Source: Xiheibacterium sp038325765 (GTDB lineage: Bacteria; Myxococcota_A; Polyangia; Nannocystales; Nannocystaceae). From it: a stretch of DNA of 64,000 nt. The notes under the pieces were generated by a model. It searched no databases. It saw nothing but the letters and a program-made list of their open reading frames with translations, and had not been told where the DNA came from. How positions within the stretch are numbered: the stretch's first letter is position 1; every line of letters starts with the position of its first letter. Positions 52,683-62,322 of the stretch are shown here, one piece after another. Made by a program: the position numbers and the translations under genes. The stretch is from positions 62,001-126,000 of the forward strand of contig JBBQJI010000010.1 in assembly GCA_038325765.1 (NCBI GenBank), given 5' to 3'.

Positions 52683-52693
52683 CCGGCACTGGC
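52666..52693 (+). repeat. 14-base tandem duplication at the end of panB
   Basis: TGACCGGCACTGGC occurs twice in a row (52666-52679 and 52680-52693). The panB stop TGA is the first three bases of the second copy. Confidence 0.92.
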
Positions 52694-52745
52694 TGAGCGC
52701 GGTCGGTGAACACAGGCGGGCCGACGCCATCCCGCGCGCGGCATT

Positions 52746-52754
52746 TGCTACGAT
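52746..52754 (+). promoter_or_regulatory. Extended -10 box before the TerB-like gene
   Basis: TGC-TACGAT ends 7 bases before ATG 52762, the spacing expected between -10 and the first transcribed base, so the mRNA would be leaderless. Confidence 0.4.
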
Positions 52755-52761
52755 CACGCGC

Positions 52762-53478
52762 ATGGCACTCTCCCCTGAGCAGGAGTGGACGCTGGTCGCA
52801 TGCGGGCTCGTGGCCCACGCCGATGGCATCCTCGAGGTCGGCGAGTGGGACCAAGTGTTGTGGATGATCGACGAGCGCCTGCCCGCCGACGAGACCGAGG
52901 CGTGGCTCGAGCGCCTGGCCGACCGCGACGCGCTCGAGGAGCGAGCGGGCGAGTTACCCCTGCCGCCGCCGTTTCTCGCCGAGACGATCCTCGAGCGTGC
53001 GTGGCGGATCGCGCTCGCCGACGGCCGCGGCAGCGACGACGAAGCGGGCGTCCACGACGAGCTCGCATCGCGGCTCGGTGTCGATCTCGAACAGAACCGG
53101 GCATGGCGCGTGCAGTGGGGGGCGCAGGCCGGACGCCGGGCGGTCGCGGTCGCTTCGTTCGCGGCGATGCTCGCCAACGCCGACGGCATCGCCGACAGCG
53201 GTGAGCGGGCCGAATTCGAGGATCTCCTCGCCCGGCTGCCGGTGGACGGCGGGAGGCGCGACGAACTCGCCACGCTGATCGACACGCCGCCGGGGCTCGA
53301 CGAGGTCGTGGGCCGCCTCGCCGCGCTGCCCCCCGAGGAGCGCGGGATCGCCATGGTGACGCTGGTGCCGATCGTGCGCTCGTCGTTCGGCGGCGCCGCG
53401 GAGCGCGAGCTGTTCCTGTCGCTGGCCGAGCGCGTGGCGATCTCGCGCGACGACGCGCTGCGGATGCTCGACCGATGA
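52762..53478 (+). CDS. TerB-like protein with two repeats
   Basis: A 238-residue cytoplasmic helical protein. Two related halves start with ACGLVAHADGILEVGEWDQV (residue 13 onward) and AAMLANADGIADSGERAEFE (about 135 onward), the Ala-Asp-Gly loop pattern of TerB/DjlA-type domains, which may bind metal. The role of these domains is poorly known; some are in tellurite-resistance and stress gene clusters. The stop overlaps the methyltransferase start (ATGA), so the two proteins may act together. Confidence 0.72.
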   Translation: MALSPEQEWTLVACGLVAHADGILEVGEWDQVLWMIDERLPADETEAWLERLADRDALEERAGELPLPPPFLAETILERAWRIALADGRGSDDEAGVHDELASRLGVDLEQNRAWRVQWGAQAGRRAVAVASFAAMLANADGIADSGERAEFEDLLARLPVDGGRRDELATLIDTPPGLDEVVGRLAALPPEERGIAMVTLVPIVRSSFGGAAERELFLSLAERVAISRDDALRMLDR

Positions 53479-54329
53479 CCGAGCCTGCGGCCGATGCCGC
53501 GCGCATCGGTCCCACGGCCCACTACACTGCGTACGTGTGGCGGCGCCTCGGCCTGCCGTACGCGGAGCACCTCGCCACCCCGATGGGCGCGGCGCTGTAC
53601 TGGGGATTCTTCGCGATGGGCGAATGGACGACCCGCGCGCTGCCCGGCGTACCGACGATGCGCGACTTTCTCGCCTATCGACACCTGTTGATCGACGCGC
53701 TGGTGGAGCAGCTCGAGCCCGATCTGCTCGTCGAGCTGGGCGCCGGTCTCACCCCGCGCACGCTGCAGTGGGCACTCGACCGTGGCGTCGCCACCGTCGA
53801 TGTCGATCTGCCGCCGATGATCACCCTCAAGCGTCGCGCCATCTCACGCATGCCGCCGGCGCTCGGCGATGCGCTCGCGCGCCAGCACCGATTGCTCGGA
53901 CTCGATGTCCTCGCGGCGGACTTCTCCTGCCGACTCGCCAACATCGTGTCGGGCGCTCGGCGTCCGGTCGTGGTCGCCGAGGGGCTGGTCGGCTACTTCG
54001 ACGTGGCCGCGCGCCGATCCTTGTTCGCCGCCGTCGGCCGAGCGCTCGGGCAGTGCGGCGGTGGATCGCTGGTCGTCGATCTGCACACCGCCGCGGCGCA
54101 GGCCGCCGTTGGCCCGGCGACGGCCGTGCTGCGCTCGGCGATCCGGCTGCTGACGCGGCGACGACACGCGCTCGACCCGTTCCTCGACACCGAGGCGTAC
54201 CGGGGCGCCTTCCTCGACGCGGGCTTCGCCGGTGTCCGCGAGCTGGTGCCCGCCGACTTCATCGCGGCACGACCCGCCCTCGCTGGACTGTGCTCGCCGG
54301 CGCACATCGTCCACGCGTGGATCGAGTGA
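53475..54329 (+). CDS. Class I methyltransferase, leucine carboxyl methyltransferase-like
   Basis: A 284-residue AdoMet-dependent enzyme. Motif I is LLVELGAGLTPRTLQWA; a DVDLPPMITLKRR block follows where the adenosyl ribose is bound; VVVAEGLVGYFDVAARRSLF is the LCM-family post-motif. The LCMT/PPM1 family includes protein carboxyl and O-methyltransferases, with many bacterial members of unknown substrate. It is translationally coupled to the TerB-like gene and converges with the second barrel-SppA gene. Confidence 0.8.
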   Translation: MTEPAADAARIGPTAHYTAYVWRRLGLPYAEHLATPMGAALYWGFFAMGEWTTRALPGVPTMRDFLAYRHLLIDALVEQLEPDLLVELGAGLTPRTLQWALDRGVATVDVDLPPMITLKRRAISRMPPALGDALARQHRLLGLDVLAADFSCRLANIVSGARRPVVVAEGLVGYFDVAARRSLFAAVGRALGQCGGGSLVVDLHTAAAQAAVGPATAVLRSAIRLLTRRRHALDPFLDTEAYRGAFLDAGFAGVRELVPADFIAARPALAGLCSPAHIVHAWIE

Positions 54330-54338
54330 CTCGGGGCG

Positions 54339-56971
54339 TCAGCGCGTCGAGAACGTCGTGATCGCGTGGGCCGCACCGGGCTCGAGGAACAGCAACGAGA
54401 GCGGCAGCCGGGCCCGCGCGGCGTCGAGGGCCGCCGGCAGCTGCGGGGCCGACGTTCCGGCGCGCCGGTTCCGTCGTCGCGCCACGCGGGCCTGCGGATC
54501 GTCGCCGCGCCGCGGCACGCCGATCGCGTCGAGAAGCAGGTCGACCAGGGTCAGGCGGTCGGGCACCACCCGCAGCGCCAGCTCGGTCCGCCGCGGCACG
54601 CCGGAGTGGTCGCGCACGTAGGCGATGGCGTCGTGCAGGCCGCCGAGGTCGTCGACGAGGCCCAGCTTCGCGGCGTCGCGTCCGGCGTACACGTGGCCGC
54701 GGCCAAGCTCGTGCACGCGCTCCGGGGTGAGTCCGCGACCGTCGGCGACGCGCTTGCGGAACAGGTCGTACGTGTTCGAGATCGACGCCTCGATGCGCTG
54801 GCGTTGGTCGTCGGTATACGGCCGCCACGGCGCGTTGATGTCGGGGTTCTTGCCGGCCTTGGAGGTGACGGCGGTCACCCCGAGCTTCGCCAGTAGGCCC
54901 GACAGATCGGGGTGCAGCGAGATCACGCCGATGGAGCCGGTCACTGTGACGGGATCGGCGAACACCGGCCGGGTGCCCATCGCCACGTAGTAGCCGCCAC
55001 TCGCCGCGACATCGCCCATCGACACCACGATGGGCGGCTCGAACTTCGGATCGCGGGTGTGGGCCTCGGCGGTGAGCTCGACCTCGCGCCACATGATGTC
55101 GGAGGCCAGGGCCGAGCCGCCACCGCTGTTGACCCGCACCACGATGCCCTTGCACGCCGGGTCGTCGCGGAGCTCGCGGATCGACGCGGCGATGGTGTCA
55201 CCGCCGACGAACCGAAGCCCGATGAGCGGGATGAAGCGGCTCTCGCCGTCGATGATGGTGCCCTCGACCAGGACCACGCCGATGTACGGCGCATGCGACC
55301 AGGTCGGCGTGCCATGCCGCGTGTCGGAGAAGCGGCGGAACACGACGTCGGCGCCGAGCACGTCCGAGATGCGCGCGAGCAGCTGATCGCGATGCACGAC
55401 CTCGTCGACCAAGGTGGCCCCGACCGCGGCCTCGGGTGCGTGGGGTGATGCGTCGAACAGCGCGCGCACCTTCGCGGGCGCCAGGCCGCGGCCGCGGGCG
55501 ACGTCGCCCACGATCTGGCCGTACGTGGTGGCGAGCACCGCCTGTTCCTGCTCGCGGGCGGGCGCAGTGGGGCCGTTGGTGGTGAACGACTCGCCAGCGG
55601 CCTTGTACTCGCCGATGCGGACCACCTCGACCTGCACCCCGAGCTTGTCCAGCGCATCCTTGAAGTACAGCTGGGTCGCGGAGATACCGTAGGTGTCGAG
55701 CGAGCCGGCGGGGTGGATGTAGATCTTCTCGGCGGCCGAGGCGACGTAGTACCCCTGCAGCGACGCGCCCTCGAGATACGCGAAGACGTGGCCGCCGGCG
55801 TTGCGCACACGGACGAGCGCCTCGCGAATCTCGTGCTGGGTGGCCCAGCCCGCGCGCGAGGCCGGATACACCACCAGCACCGATCGATCGCCGGCTCGGC
55901 GCGCGCTCTCGAGTCGCTCGAGCATGGCGACCAAGCTGCGCTCGTCGTCGATCGCGGCCAGCTCGATGCGCTCGGCGTCGACGCGCCGCGGCCAGTACAC
56001 CCGATCGTTGCGCACGGTGCCGAGGTGGGCCTCGAAGCCGATGCCGTCGGCGGCCCCGTGACCGCCGGTGTGCATGCCGGCGCGGGCCCGCACCATGTCC
56101 CAGCCGAGCTCGATGGCGAACGAGCCGCGCAGCGTCTTCTCGCCGCGCAGCGGCTGCAGCGTCATCGGATCGAGGACGGTGGTCTGGATCTGCTCGAGCT
56201 CGCCGAGCAGCGCGAGCCCGCGGTGGCGCAGCGCGATGCGGGCGCGCGGGAACAGGCCGGTGGTGCCGCCGATGCGTTCGAGCTCGCTGCCCGGCGCGGC
56301 CTCGGCGAGGATCGAGCGCACGCCGCCGGCGACCTCGAGCATGCGGGTGCCCAGCGGTCGCACCGCGACCTCGGCCACGAGTGATGCCCGAGAGGTGAAC
56401 CGGGGGTCCCGCAGATCGCCGGGGCCCAGCTGCGCCACGACGCCGACCGATCCGTAGTTGCGCACGCGGTAGACCAACCCGAGATCCAGACCCGGTCGGC
56501 GCAGCCATTCGTTGTCGCTGCGCACGCCGTGCACCGCGAGGCCAAAGCCTGCCATCTTGCCCAGGCCGCCGGCCAACGCCCAGGTCAGCTTGGTCGCCGT
56601 CGGGTTGCGAGCGAGCGCGAAGTCGGCGACGCCCTTGCCGAGCTGTGGCTGCACGAACTGGGCGCCGAACCCGAACGCCAGGCCGAAGCGGAGGTTGGCG
56701 GCGACGAACGCCCCGAACCCGCTGCCGCGGGCGAACTCCGAGATCGTCTGGTACCCGAGCAGCGCCACGTCGAGCACCGGCCCGGCGATGAGCAGCGCCG
56801 GGTTGAGGTCCATGCTGGCGGCGTCGCCCTCCGCCGAGTAGTCGTGGATCGGTCGATCGACGCCATCGGAGATGGTGCGCTCGGCGGCTGCGGGCGGCGC
56901 GGCGTGGACGGTGCCTGGCGCGGCGAGGACCCACGCGCCGAGGACCGCGGCTGCGGCGACGCTCGAGAACC

Positions 56972-56975
<4 letters not shown>
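54339..56975 (-). CDS. Putative outer-membrane barrel fused to a tandem SppA peptidase (copy 2)
   Basis: An 878-residue protein from GTG 56975, overlapping the stop of the GroES-like gene. The signal peptide is ended by GTVHAAPP. Residues about 45-325 are barrel-like (SMDLNPALLIAGPV, FAIELGWDMVRARAGMH) and share AVRPLGTRMLEVAGGVR with copy 1 (ALRPLGTGALELAVGS). The SppA N-repeat has RIGEYKAAGESF with Lys458; the C-repeat has VVSMGDVAASGGYYVAM with Ser659 and TGSIGVISLHPDLSGLLAKLG. Dyad spacing is 201. About 70 extra C-terminal residues are basic and hydrophobic. It is last in the miaB - GroES-like - sppA operon. Confidence 0.82.
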
Positions 56976-57465
<490 letters not shown>

Positions 57466-57469
<4 letters not shown>

Positions 57470-58935
57470 CGGAGTTCCGTCGTCGCGGCGGACACCGCGG
57501 CCGTGGGTGCGATCGGATCGGCGCGCAGCGAGTGACCGGTGCTCGTGTGCACCAGCGCCATCACCCGATCGCCGCGGCCGCCGCAGTGCGCCGGCAGCAG
57601 CGCGTTGAAGCCGTGCCGCGTGCGACCCACCACCAGATCACCGCGCCGCGCGGGGCCGCTGACGAGCACCTCGACGCGCGTGCCGACCTGCGCGGCGTGG
57701 GCGGCACGGGTGTGCTCCTCTTGCAGCGCGATGACCTCCTGCAGCCGCGCGCCCTTGACGTCGTCGGGCACGTCGTCTTGTAGGCGCCGTGCAGCGTGGG
57801 TGATGCCCCGGTCGCTGTACCGGAACATGAACGCCTGATCGAAGCGGACCTCTCGCATCACCTCGAGGGTCTGGGCGTGGTCGTCGTCGGTTTCGCCGCA
57901 GAAGCCCACCATCAGATCGGTCGACAAGGACACGTCGGGGATCGCCGCGCGTACGCGCGTGACGATGTCGACGAAGTCCTCGCGCGTGTATCCTCGGCGC
58001 ATGCGCCCTAGCACCGTATCGGCGCCCGCCTGCAGCGGCAGGTGGAGCTGCGGCATGATCTGCGGGATCTCGGCCATCGCGGCGATGAGGCGCGGCGAGA
58101 CGTCCTTGGGATAGGGGCTCGTGAACCGGATGCGGTCGATGCCGTCGACCTCGGCGACCGCCCGCAGCAGCGCGGCGAAGTCGACGTCCTCGTGCTGATA
58201 GGAGTTGACGGTCTGTCCGAGCAGCATCACCTCGCGATACCCACGCCCGGCCAGACCCCGCACCGCCCGTAACACCTCGCGCGGCGGCACAGCGCGTTCG
58301 CGACCGCGGGTGAACGGCACGACGCAGAAACTGCAGAACTTGTCGCAGCCGCGGCCGATGGTGACCTGGCCGCTGACGCCGTCGTCGTCCGGTACGCCGT
58401 CGAGGCCCTCGTAGACCTCGGCGCGATCGAGGGTCACGTCGACCACCCGCTCGCCTCCCCGCGCGCGCCCGACCATGTCGGCGATGTTGCGGTAGCTGTC
58501 CGGGCCCGCGACGAGGCGGATGTACGGCGCCCGCTCGGCGATCTTCTCGCGCAGGTGCTCGGCCATGCAGCCGGTGATGCCGATGACGAGGGCCGGGTTC
58601 GCCGCTCGGTGACGCAGCAACTGGCTCGTCCGACCCCAGACCCGATCCTCCGCCTTCTCGCGGACCGCACAGGTGTTGACGAGGATGACGTCGGCCGCCG
58701 CGGGGTCGTCGACGCGGCGGTAGCCGGCGGCGCCGAGACGGCCGGCGATGAGCGCCGTGTCGGCCTCGTTCATCTGGCAACCGAAGGTCTCGAGGTAGAC
58801 GCGCGGCGCCGCGGGATCGGGCGCGGCCGACCCGTCGCCTTGCGGCCGCACTCCAGTCGGGGTGGACGTCGGGGTGGACGTCGGGGGGGACGATGCTGCG
58901 TGGCCTGGCACGCGGATCCGCACGAGTTGAGTCAC
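57466..58935 (-). CDS. miaB: tRNA-2-methylthio-N6-isopentenyladenosine synthase
   Basis: A 489-residue radical-SAM methylthiotransferase from GTG 58935. The N-terminal MTTase domain binds one 4Fe-4S cluster through Cys53 (YLETFGCQMNEAD), Cys89 (LVNTCAVREKAEDR) and a Cys near 123 (GITGCMAE). The radical-SAM cluster motif is GRGCDKFCSFC with Cys197, 201 and 204. A TRAM domain closes the protein. It adds a methylthio group to i6A37 of tRNAs reading UNN codons. An extra N-terminal tail has Thr-Ser-Thr-Pro repeats (DNA repeat near 58856-58890). A -10-like TAGGAT lies 9 bases upstream. It leads the operon with the GroES-like and barrel-SppA genes. Confidence 0.94.
58856..58890 (-). repeat. 12-base repeat encoding Thr-Ser-Thr-Pro
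   Basis: Two full copies and a partial copy of GTCGGGGTGGAC on the plus strand, in frame within the N-terminal extension of miaB. Confidence 0.8.
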
Positions 58936-58944
58936 GGCGCGGGC

Positions 58945-58950
58945 ATCCTA
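58945..58950 (-). promoter_or_regulatory. -10 box before miaB
   Basis: TAGGAT on the minus strand ends 9 bases before the GTG at 58935; no Shine-Dalgarno is present. Confidence 0.35.
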
Positions 58951-59066
58951 CGCGATCGCAGCCACGGCGGAACCGGCTGCGCAGGCGCATGCCCGAGCCC
59001 GCAGCTGCGGCCGCGCCGTGCCGCGCCCCGCACATGCGGCCTCCGCGCGAGCCCGCAACGGTGGGT

Positions 59067-59096
59067 TTGCCCGGCCGCGGCGGGTGTGCTTATTAT
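59067..59096 (+). promoter_or_regulatory. Probable sigma70-type promoter of the PpiC lipoprotein gene
   Basis: TTGCCC (59067-59072) and TATTAT (59091-59096) with an 18-base spacer. This leaves a leader of about 60 bases, which ends in a GGAG Shine-Dalgarno at 59155-59158. Confidence 0.45.
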
Positions 59097-59162
59097 CCGC
59101 GCATCGCGGAAGCGCCGGCGCTTTGCCCCCGTAGGGGTCGCGGCCGCCGCTCTTGGAGTGCC

Positions 59163-60458
59163 ATGCGTCGCATCTATCCGATTCTCATCAGCAGTTTCCT
59201 CGTCTCGACCGGCTGCGGTAACCCGCCCACGCCCGAAAAGGCCAAGGACCTGGAGAAGATCCAGCCCAAAGAGGGTGGCGCGGCCGACAGCGCCGCGTCG
59301 CTGACGGCGATCCCCACCGGTCCGGTCGCAACCGTCGGCGGCGTCGAGATCCCGCAGGCGACGTTCCGCGAGATCTATGACCTCAAGGTCAAGAAGTACG
59401 CCGACCGAGGCCGCGAGATCCCAGCGTCCGCCGACCGGCGCTACCGCAAGTCGATCGTCGACCGTCTCATCTACCACGAGGTGCTGAAGCAGGACGCCGA
59501 GGCGCTCGGCGTGAAGTACGACGAGGCGGCGCTGACCGAGCGCGAGGAGCAGCAAAAGCGGGGCATCCGCGATTGGGACAAGCACCTCGAGCGCCGCGGC
59601 GAGACCGAGGCGAGCCTCCGCGAGATGTACATCGCAGAGCTGCGCGAGAAGGCGATCCTCGACAAGTCCGGCAAGCTGCAAGTCACGCCCGCCGAGATCG
59701 ACGAGGACTATCAGAAGATCAAGGGCAACTGGAAGAGCGACCAGCCCCGGGTTCGGGCGTCGCACATCCTGGTGCCGATCGGCCCGCAGAAGGTCGCGAT
59801 GGATCCCCACGTCGAGCCGGGCAGCGCCGAGAAGGCCCCCGAAGGCACCGACGAGGAGAAGGCGAAGTGGGAGGCCGACGCCAAGACGAAGGCCGAAGAG
59901 CTGCACACGGCCGCCACCGCCGAGGGCGCCGACTTCGCCGCAATCGCGAAGGAGAAGTCGACCGGACCCAGCGCCGCCAAGGGTGGTGACATCGGCATCT
60001 TCACCGCCGATCGCATGGCGCAGGAATTCAGCGACGTGGCCTTCAAGATGGAAATGGGCCAGATCAGCGCGCCGGTGAAGACGAAATTCGGCTTCCACAT
60101 CATCAAGCTCGAGGGCAAGTGGCCGGCGGGCGAGTTGCCCAAGGAGGCGCTCGAGGATCAGATCGTCAGCCGCCTCGAGCAGCGCAAGCTGCACCAGGGC
60201 CGCCGCGAGCTGAAGGACGAGCTGCTCGCCAAGTACACCGTGGTCGACAACATCGCGCCGACCCTCGGGCCCGAGCCCGAGAAGAAGGTCGGCGCGGGGC
60301 GCAAGGGAATGGATCCGGCCGATCGAAAGGCTGCGCTCGAGAAGCGACGCGCGGCCGCCGGCGAGGCGCCTTCGCGCGATGCCAAGGGCCCGGCCGATGA
60401 GCCCGCGGCTGCCGATGCTGCAGACGCCGAGCCCGGCGAAGAGCCCGAGCCCGAGTGA
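59163..60458 (+). CDS. PpiC/parvulin-type peptidyl-prolyl isomerase lipoprotein
   Basis: A 431-residue protein. The signal peptide ends at FLVSTGCGNPP (lipobox). Residues about 55-190 form a SurA/PrsA-like helical chaperone arm (GPVATVGGVEIPQATFREIY; RKSIVDRLIYHEVL). The parvulin domain lies at about 197-320: RVRASHILVPIG, then an insert of about 35 charged residues, AIAKEKSTGPSAAKGGDIG, FSDVAFKMEMGQISAPVKT and FGFHIIKLEGK. The C-terminal tail of about 80 residues is Ala/Glu/Pro-rich. It should help fold exported or outer-membrane proteins in the periplasm. A hairpin terminator follows. Confidence 0.9.
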   Translation: MRRIYPILISSFLVSTGCGNPPTPEKAKDLEKIQPKEGGAADSAASLTAIPTGPVATVGGVEIPQATFREIYDLKVKKYADRGREIPASADRRYRKSIVDRLIYHEVLKQDAEALGVKYDEAALTEREEQQKRGIRDWDKHLERRGETEASLREMYIAELREKAILDKSGKLQVTPAEIDEDYQKIKGNWKSDQPRVRASHILVPIGPQKVAMDPHVEPGSAEKAPEGTDEEKAKWEADAKTKAEELHTAATAEGADFAAIAKEKSTGPSAAKGGDIGIFTADRMAQEFSDVAFKMEMGQISAPVKTKFGFHIIKLEGKWPAGELPKEALEDQIVSRLEQRKLHQGRRELKDELLAKYTVVDNIAPTLGPEPEKKVGAGRKGMDPADRKAALEKRRAAAGEAPSRDAKGPADEPAAADAADAEPGEEPEPE

Positions 60459-60499
60459 CGCGCGACTGCCCAACGCGCGACGCGTGGTGAGCACGTGAA

Positions 60500-60533
60500 A
60501 GAGGCCGGCCGCACTGGGTGCGCGCCGGCCTCT
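60500..60533. terminator. Hairpin between convergent genes
   Basis: AGAGGCCGGC (60500-60509) pairs exactly with GCCGGCCTCT (60524-60533); the loop holds a second small stem (GCAC/GTGC). No long U tract follows on either strand, but the position 42 bases after the PpiC gene fits a terminator. Confidence 0.55.
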
Positions 60534-60569
60534 CGCGTTCGTCTTGCTGTGGTCGCCGCGACGTGGGGT

Positions 60570-61253
60570 CTACAGGAACGTGCCGCCGACGTGCAGGCCA
60601 AAGATCATCTGGTGGACCGGCGCGAGGTCGCGACTCTCGGGGTCCTTGGTGCAGGTGGTGTCGTTGCCGCGCTCGCGGCAGACCTTGCGGTGGCCGTTGA
60701 GCAGCAGGTCGACCTTGGCGCCGAGGAAGATGCGCCGCGAGACGAAGATGTCGATGCTCGGCGAGAACATCCACGAGAACCCCTGCGAGTAGTCCTTGTC
60801 GCCGTTGGACAGCACGAAGGCCTGACGCGAGAACCCGGGGCCCATGCCGAGGCCGAAGTCGAAGCGCCAGACCGGCAGGATCGGCTTCACGATGCCGAAC
60901 ACGCTGTTCTGCATCGCGCGCTTGTAGCCGGTGCCGCCAACGACCTCGTACGAGGTGTCGAAGAAGCCGAGATTGTACGCGGCGCCGGCGAAGATCCAGG
61001 GCCGGAAGCGGTAGCCGAGCTCGGCTCCCATGCCGAACGACGGCCGGGTCTTGCCGTCGATCGTGACACCTCCGTCCTGGATGTCGTCGCGCGAACACTT
61101 GGCCTTGCCCGGTACACACACCGATCCGCCCAGCGTCACTCCCCACTGCCCGCCCTCGCGCGTGATGTTGGGGCGGGCTTCGGCGGTCTGCGTCGCGCCG
61201 AGCGCGGCGGCCAGGGCCAAGGAGGGGATCGCGAGGCGGGCGAGGGCGTGCAT
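60570..61253 (-). CDS. Outer-membrane beta-barrel-like protein
   Basis: A 227-residue protein from ATG 61253 with a signal peptide ending at TQTAEARP. The mature part is made of alternating strands with aromatic ends (GAELGYRFRPWIFAGAAYNL; FDFGLGMGPGFSRQAFVLSN) and a final strand MIFGLHVGGTFL ending in Leu after Phe, as in outer-membrane barrels. Two Cys pairs may form disulfides (GGSVCVPGKAKCSR; KVCRERGNDTTCTK). The family is unknown. A -10-like TATCCT (61292-61297) is about 38 bases upstream. Confidence 0.7.
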   Translation of the reverse strand: MHALARLAIPSLALAAALGATQTAEARPNITREGGQWGVTLGGSVCVPGKAKCSRDDIQDGGVTIDGKTRPSFGMGAELGYRFRPWIFAGAAYNLGFFDTSYEVVGGTGYKRAMQNSVFGIVKPILPVWRFDFGLGMGPGFSRQAFVLSNGDKDYSQGFSWMFSPSIDIFVSRRIFLGAKVDLLLNGHRKVCRERGNDTTCTKDPESRDLAPVHQMIFGLHVGGTFL

Positions 61254-61414
61254 GGGTGTGTTCCGGGGGTGGCAGCCGACCCCACGTGGGCAGGATAGAC
61301 ACAGTGCGCCGCAAGGGTATTCACGGGCTCATTGGGCGCGAAAACAGCAACTAACAGAGCCGTCGGCGCCCCTCGTCTCGCGCCCGAACAGGAAAGCCTG
61401 AGCCCGACCCGGCC

Positions 61415-62266
61415 TCAGAACTCGTACGAGATCGTGTACTGCACGCACTGCGGGACGGCGTTGTCGATGCGGATGTAGACCTGCGCGGAGTCGTCGGTGG
61501 TGCCGGTGCAGTTGAAGTCGGGCATCGCGATCGATGCGTCTCCACAGCAGCCCGGGCGGCCGCCGGGTGACTGGGCCAATGCGCTGCCCTCGGGGCAGGT
61601 GACCTCGGTCTCGAGGATCCCATCGGGGCACTCGAGGAATTTGCAGAGTCGGAGCTCGCCGTCGGTGTCGATGTCGCGAGTCGGTGCGACGCCCGGGCCG
61701 AGCTCGTCGATCCCCGCGTACGTGAACCAATCGACGTCGTCGGCATGGTCGAGTTCACCGGCGATGGAACCCGGGTCGTCGCCATCGGCGAGCTCGCCGA
61801 GATCCACCGCCGTCGCCTCGGTGTCGTTGGGCTCGTAGCCATCGACACCGCAGGTCTGGGGCGCCTCGCAACCACCCTGCACGCACACCGCGTCGCCGTT
61901 GCACACGGTGCCGTCGCAGCGGCAGCCGACCTCGCCGCGGTCGCAGACGCCACCGCTCGACTCCGATTCGGACCCGGTGTCCGTGGTCTCGCGGCCACCC
62001 GAGTCGCTGCTGTCGTCGGTGCTGGTCGTGGTGGTGGTGGTGATCGGATCGCCCGAGGAATCGGAGGGCGTCGACGTACTCACGGACACGTTGGTCGGAT
62101 CGGTCCCCTCGGAGCTCGACGTCCCGTCGGGGAACTCGGCCGGCGGTGCATCGGAGCCGCAGCCAAAGGCGGCGAGCGTCGCGGTGAGGATCGCCCTGCT
62201 CAGGATCGTCGCGAGTGGGATCGAGGGGGTCCGGGTCGTCGTCGGGGCCAGTCCAAGGCGGAGCAT
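61415..62266 (-). CDS. Ser/Thr-rich lipoprotein with Cys-rich region
   Basis: A 283-residue protein from ATG 62266. The signal peptide ends at ATLAAFGCGSD (lipobox). A Ser/Thr/Asp linker of about 70 residues follows, then a Cys-rich stretch (CDRGEVGCRCDGTVCNGDAV) like the short EGF-like or disulfide-rich motifs common in myxobacterial surface proteins, and a beta-rich C-terminal domain (DGYEPNDTEATAVDLGEL; VDWFTYAGIDE) that resembles the pre-peptidase C-terminal type. Its function is unknown. The -10-like TACCCT at 62273-62278 is 6 bases before the ATG. Confidence 0.7.
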   Translation of the reverse strand: MLRLGLAPTTTRTPSIPLATILSRAILTATLAAFGCGSDAPPAEFPDGTSSSEGTDPTNVSVSTSTPSDSSGDPITTTTTTSTDDSSDSGGRETTDTGSESESSGGVCDRGEVGCRCDGTVCNGDAVCVQGGCEAPQTCGVDGYEPNDTEATAVDLGELADGDDPGSIAGELDHADDVDWFTYAGIDELGPGVAPTRDIDTDGELRLCKFLECPDGILETEVTCPEGSALAQSPGGRPGCCGDASIAMPDFNCTGTTDDSAQVYIRIDNAVPQCVQYTISYEF

Positions 62267-62272
62267 CCGCCG

Positions 62273-62278
62273 AGGGTA
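62273..62278 (-). promoter_or_regulatory. -10 box before the Ser/Thr-rich lipoprotein gene
   Basis: TACCCT on the minus strand ends 6 bases before the ATG at 62266, implying a leaderless transcript. Confidence 0.35.
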
Positions 62279-62322
62279 GCCCGCGTGGGGCTCAGTCTGC
62301 GAGGGTCGATGCCGCCACGGCA

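Noticed and set aside
51521..53684. Long minus-strand frame opposite panB and the TerB-like gene
   Set aside because: panB is unmistakable on the plus strand and the minus frame is Arg/Ser-rich with no domain.
61334..61385. 8-base inverted repeat (GGGCGCGA / TCGCGCCC) downstream of the Ser/Thr-rich lipoprotein gene
   Set aside because: The loop is about 36 bases and no U tract follows in the right place; too weak to call a terminator.
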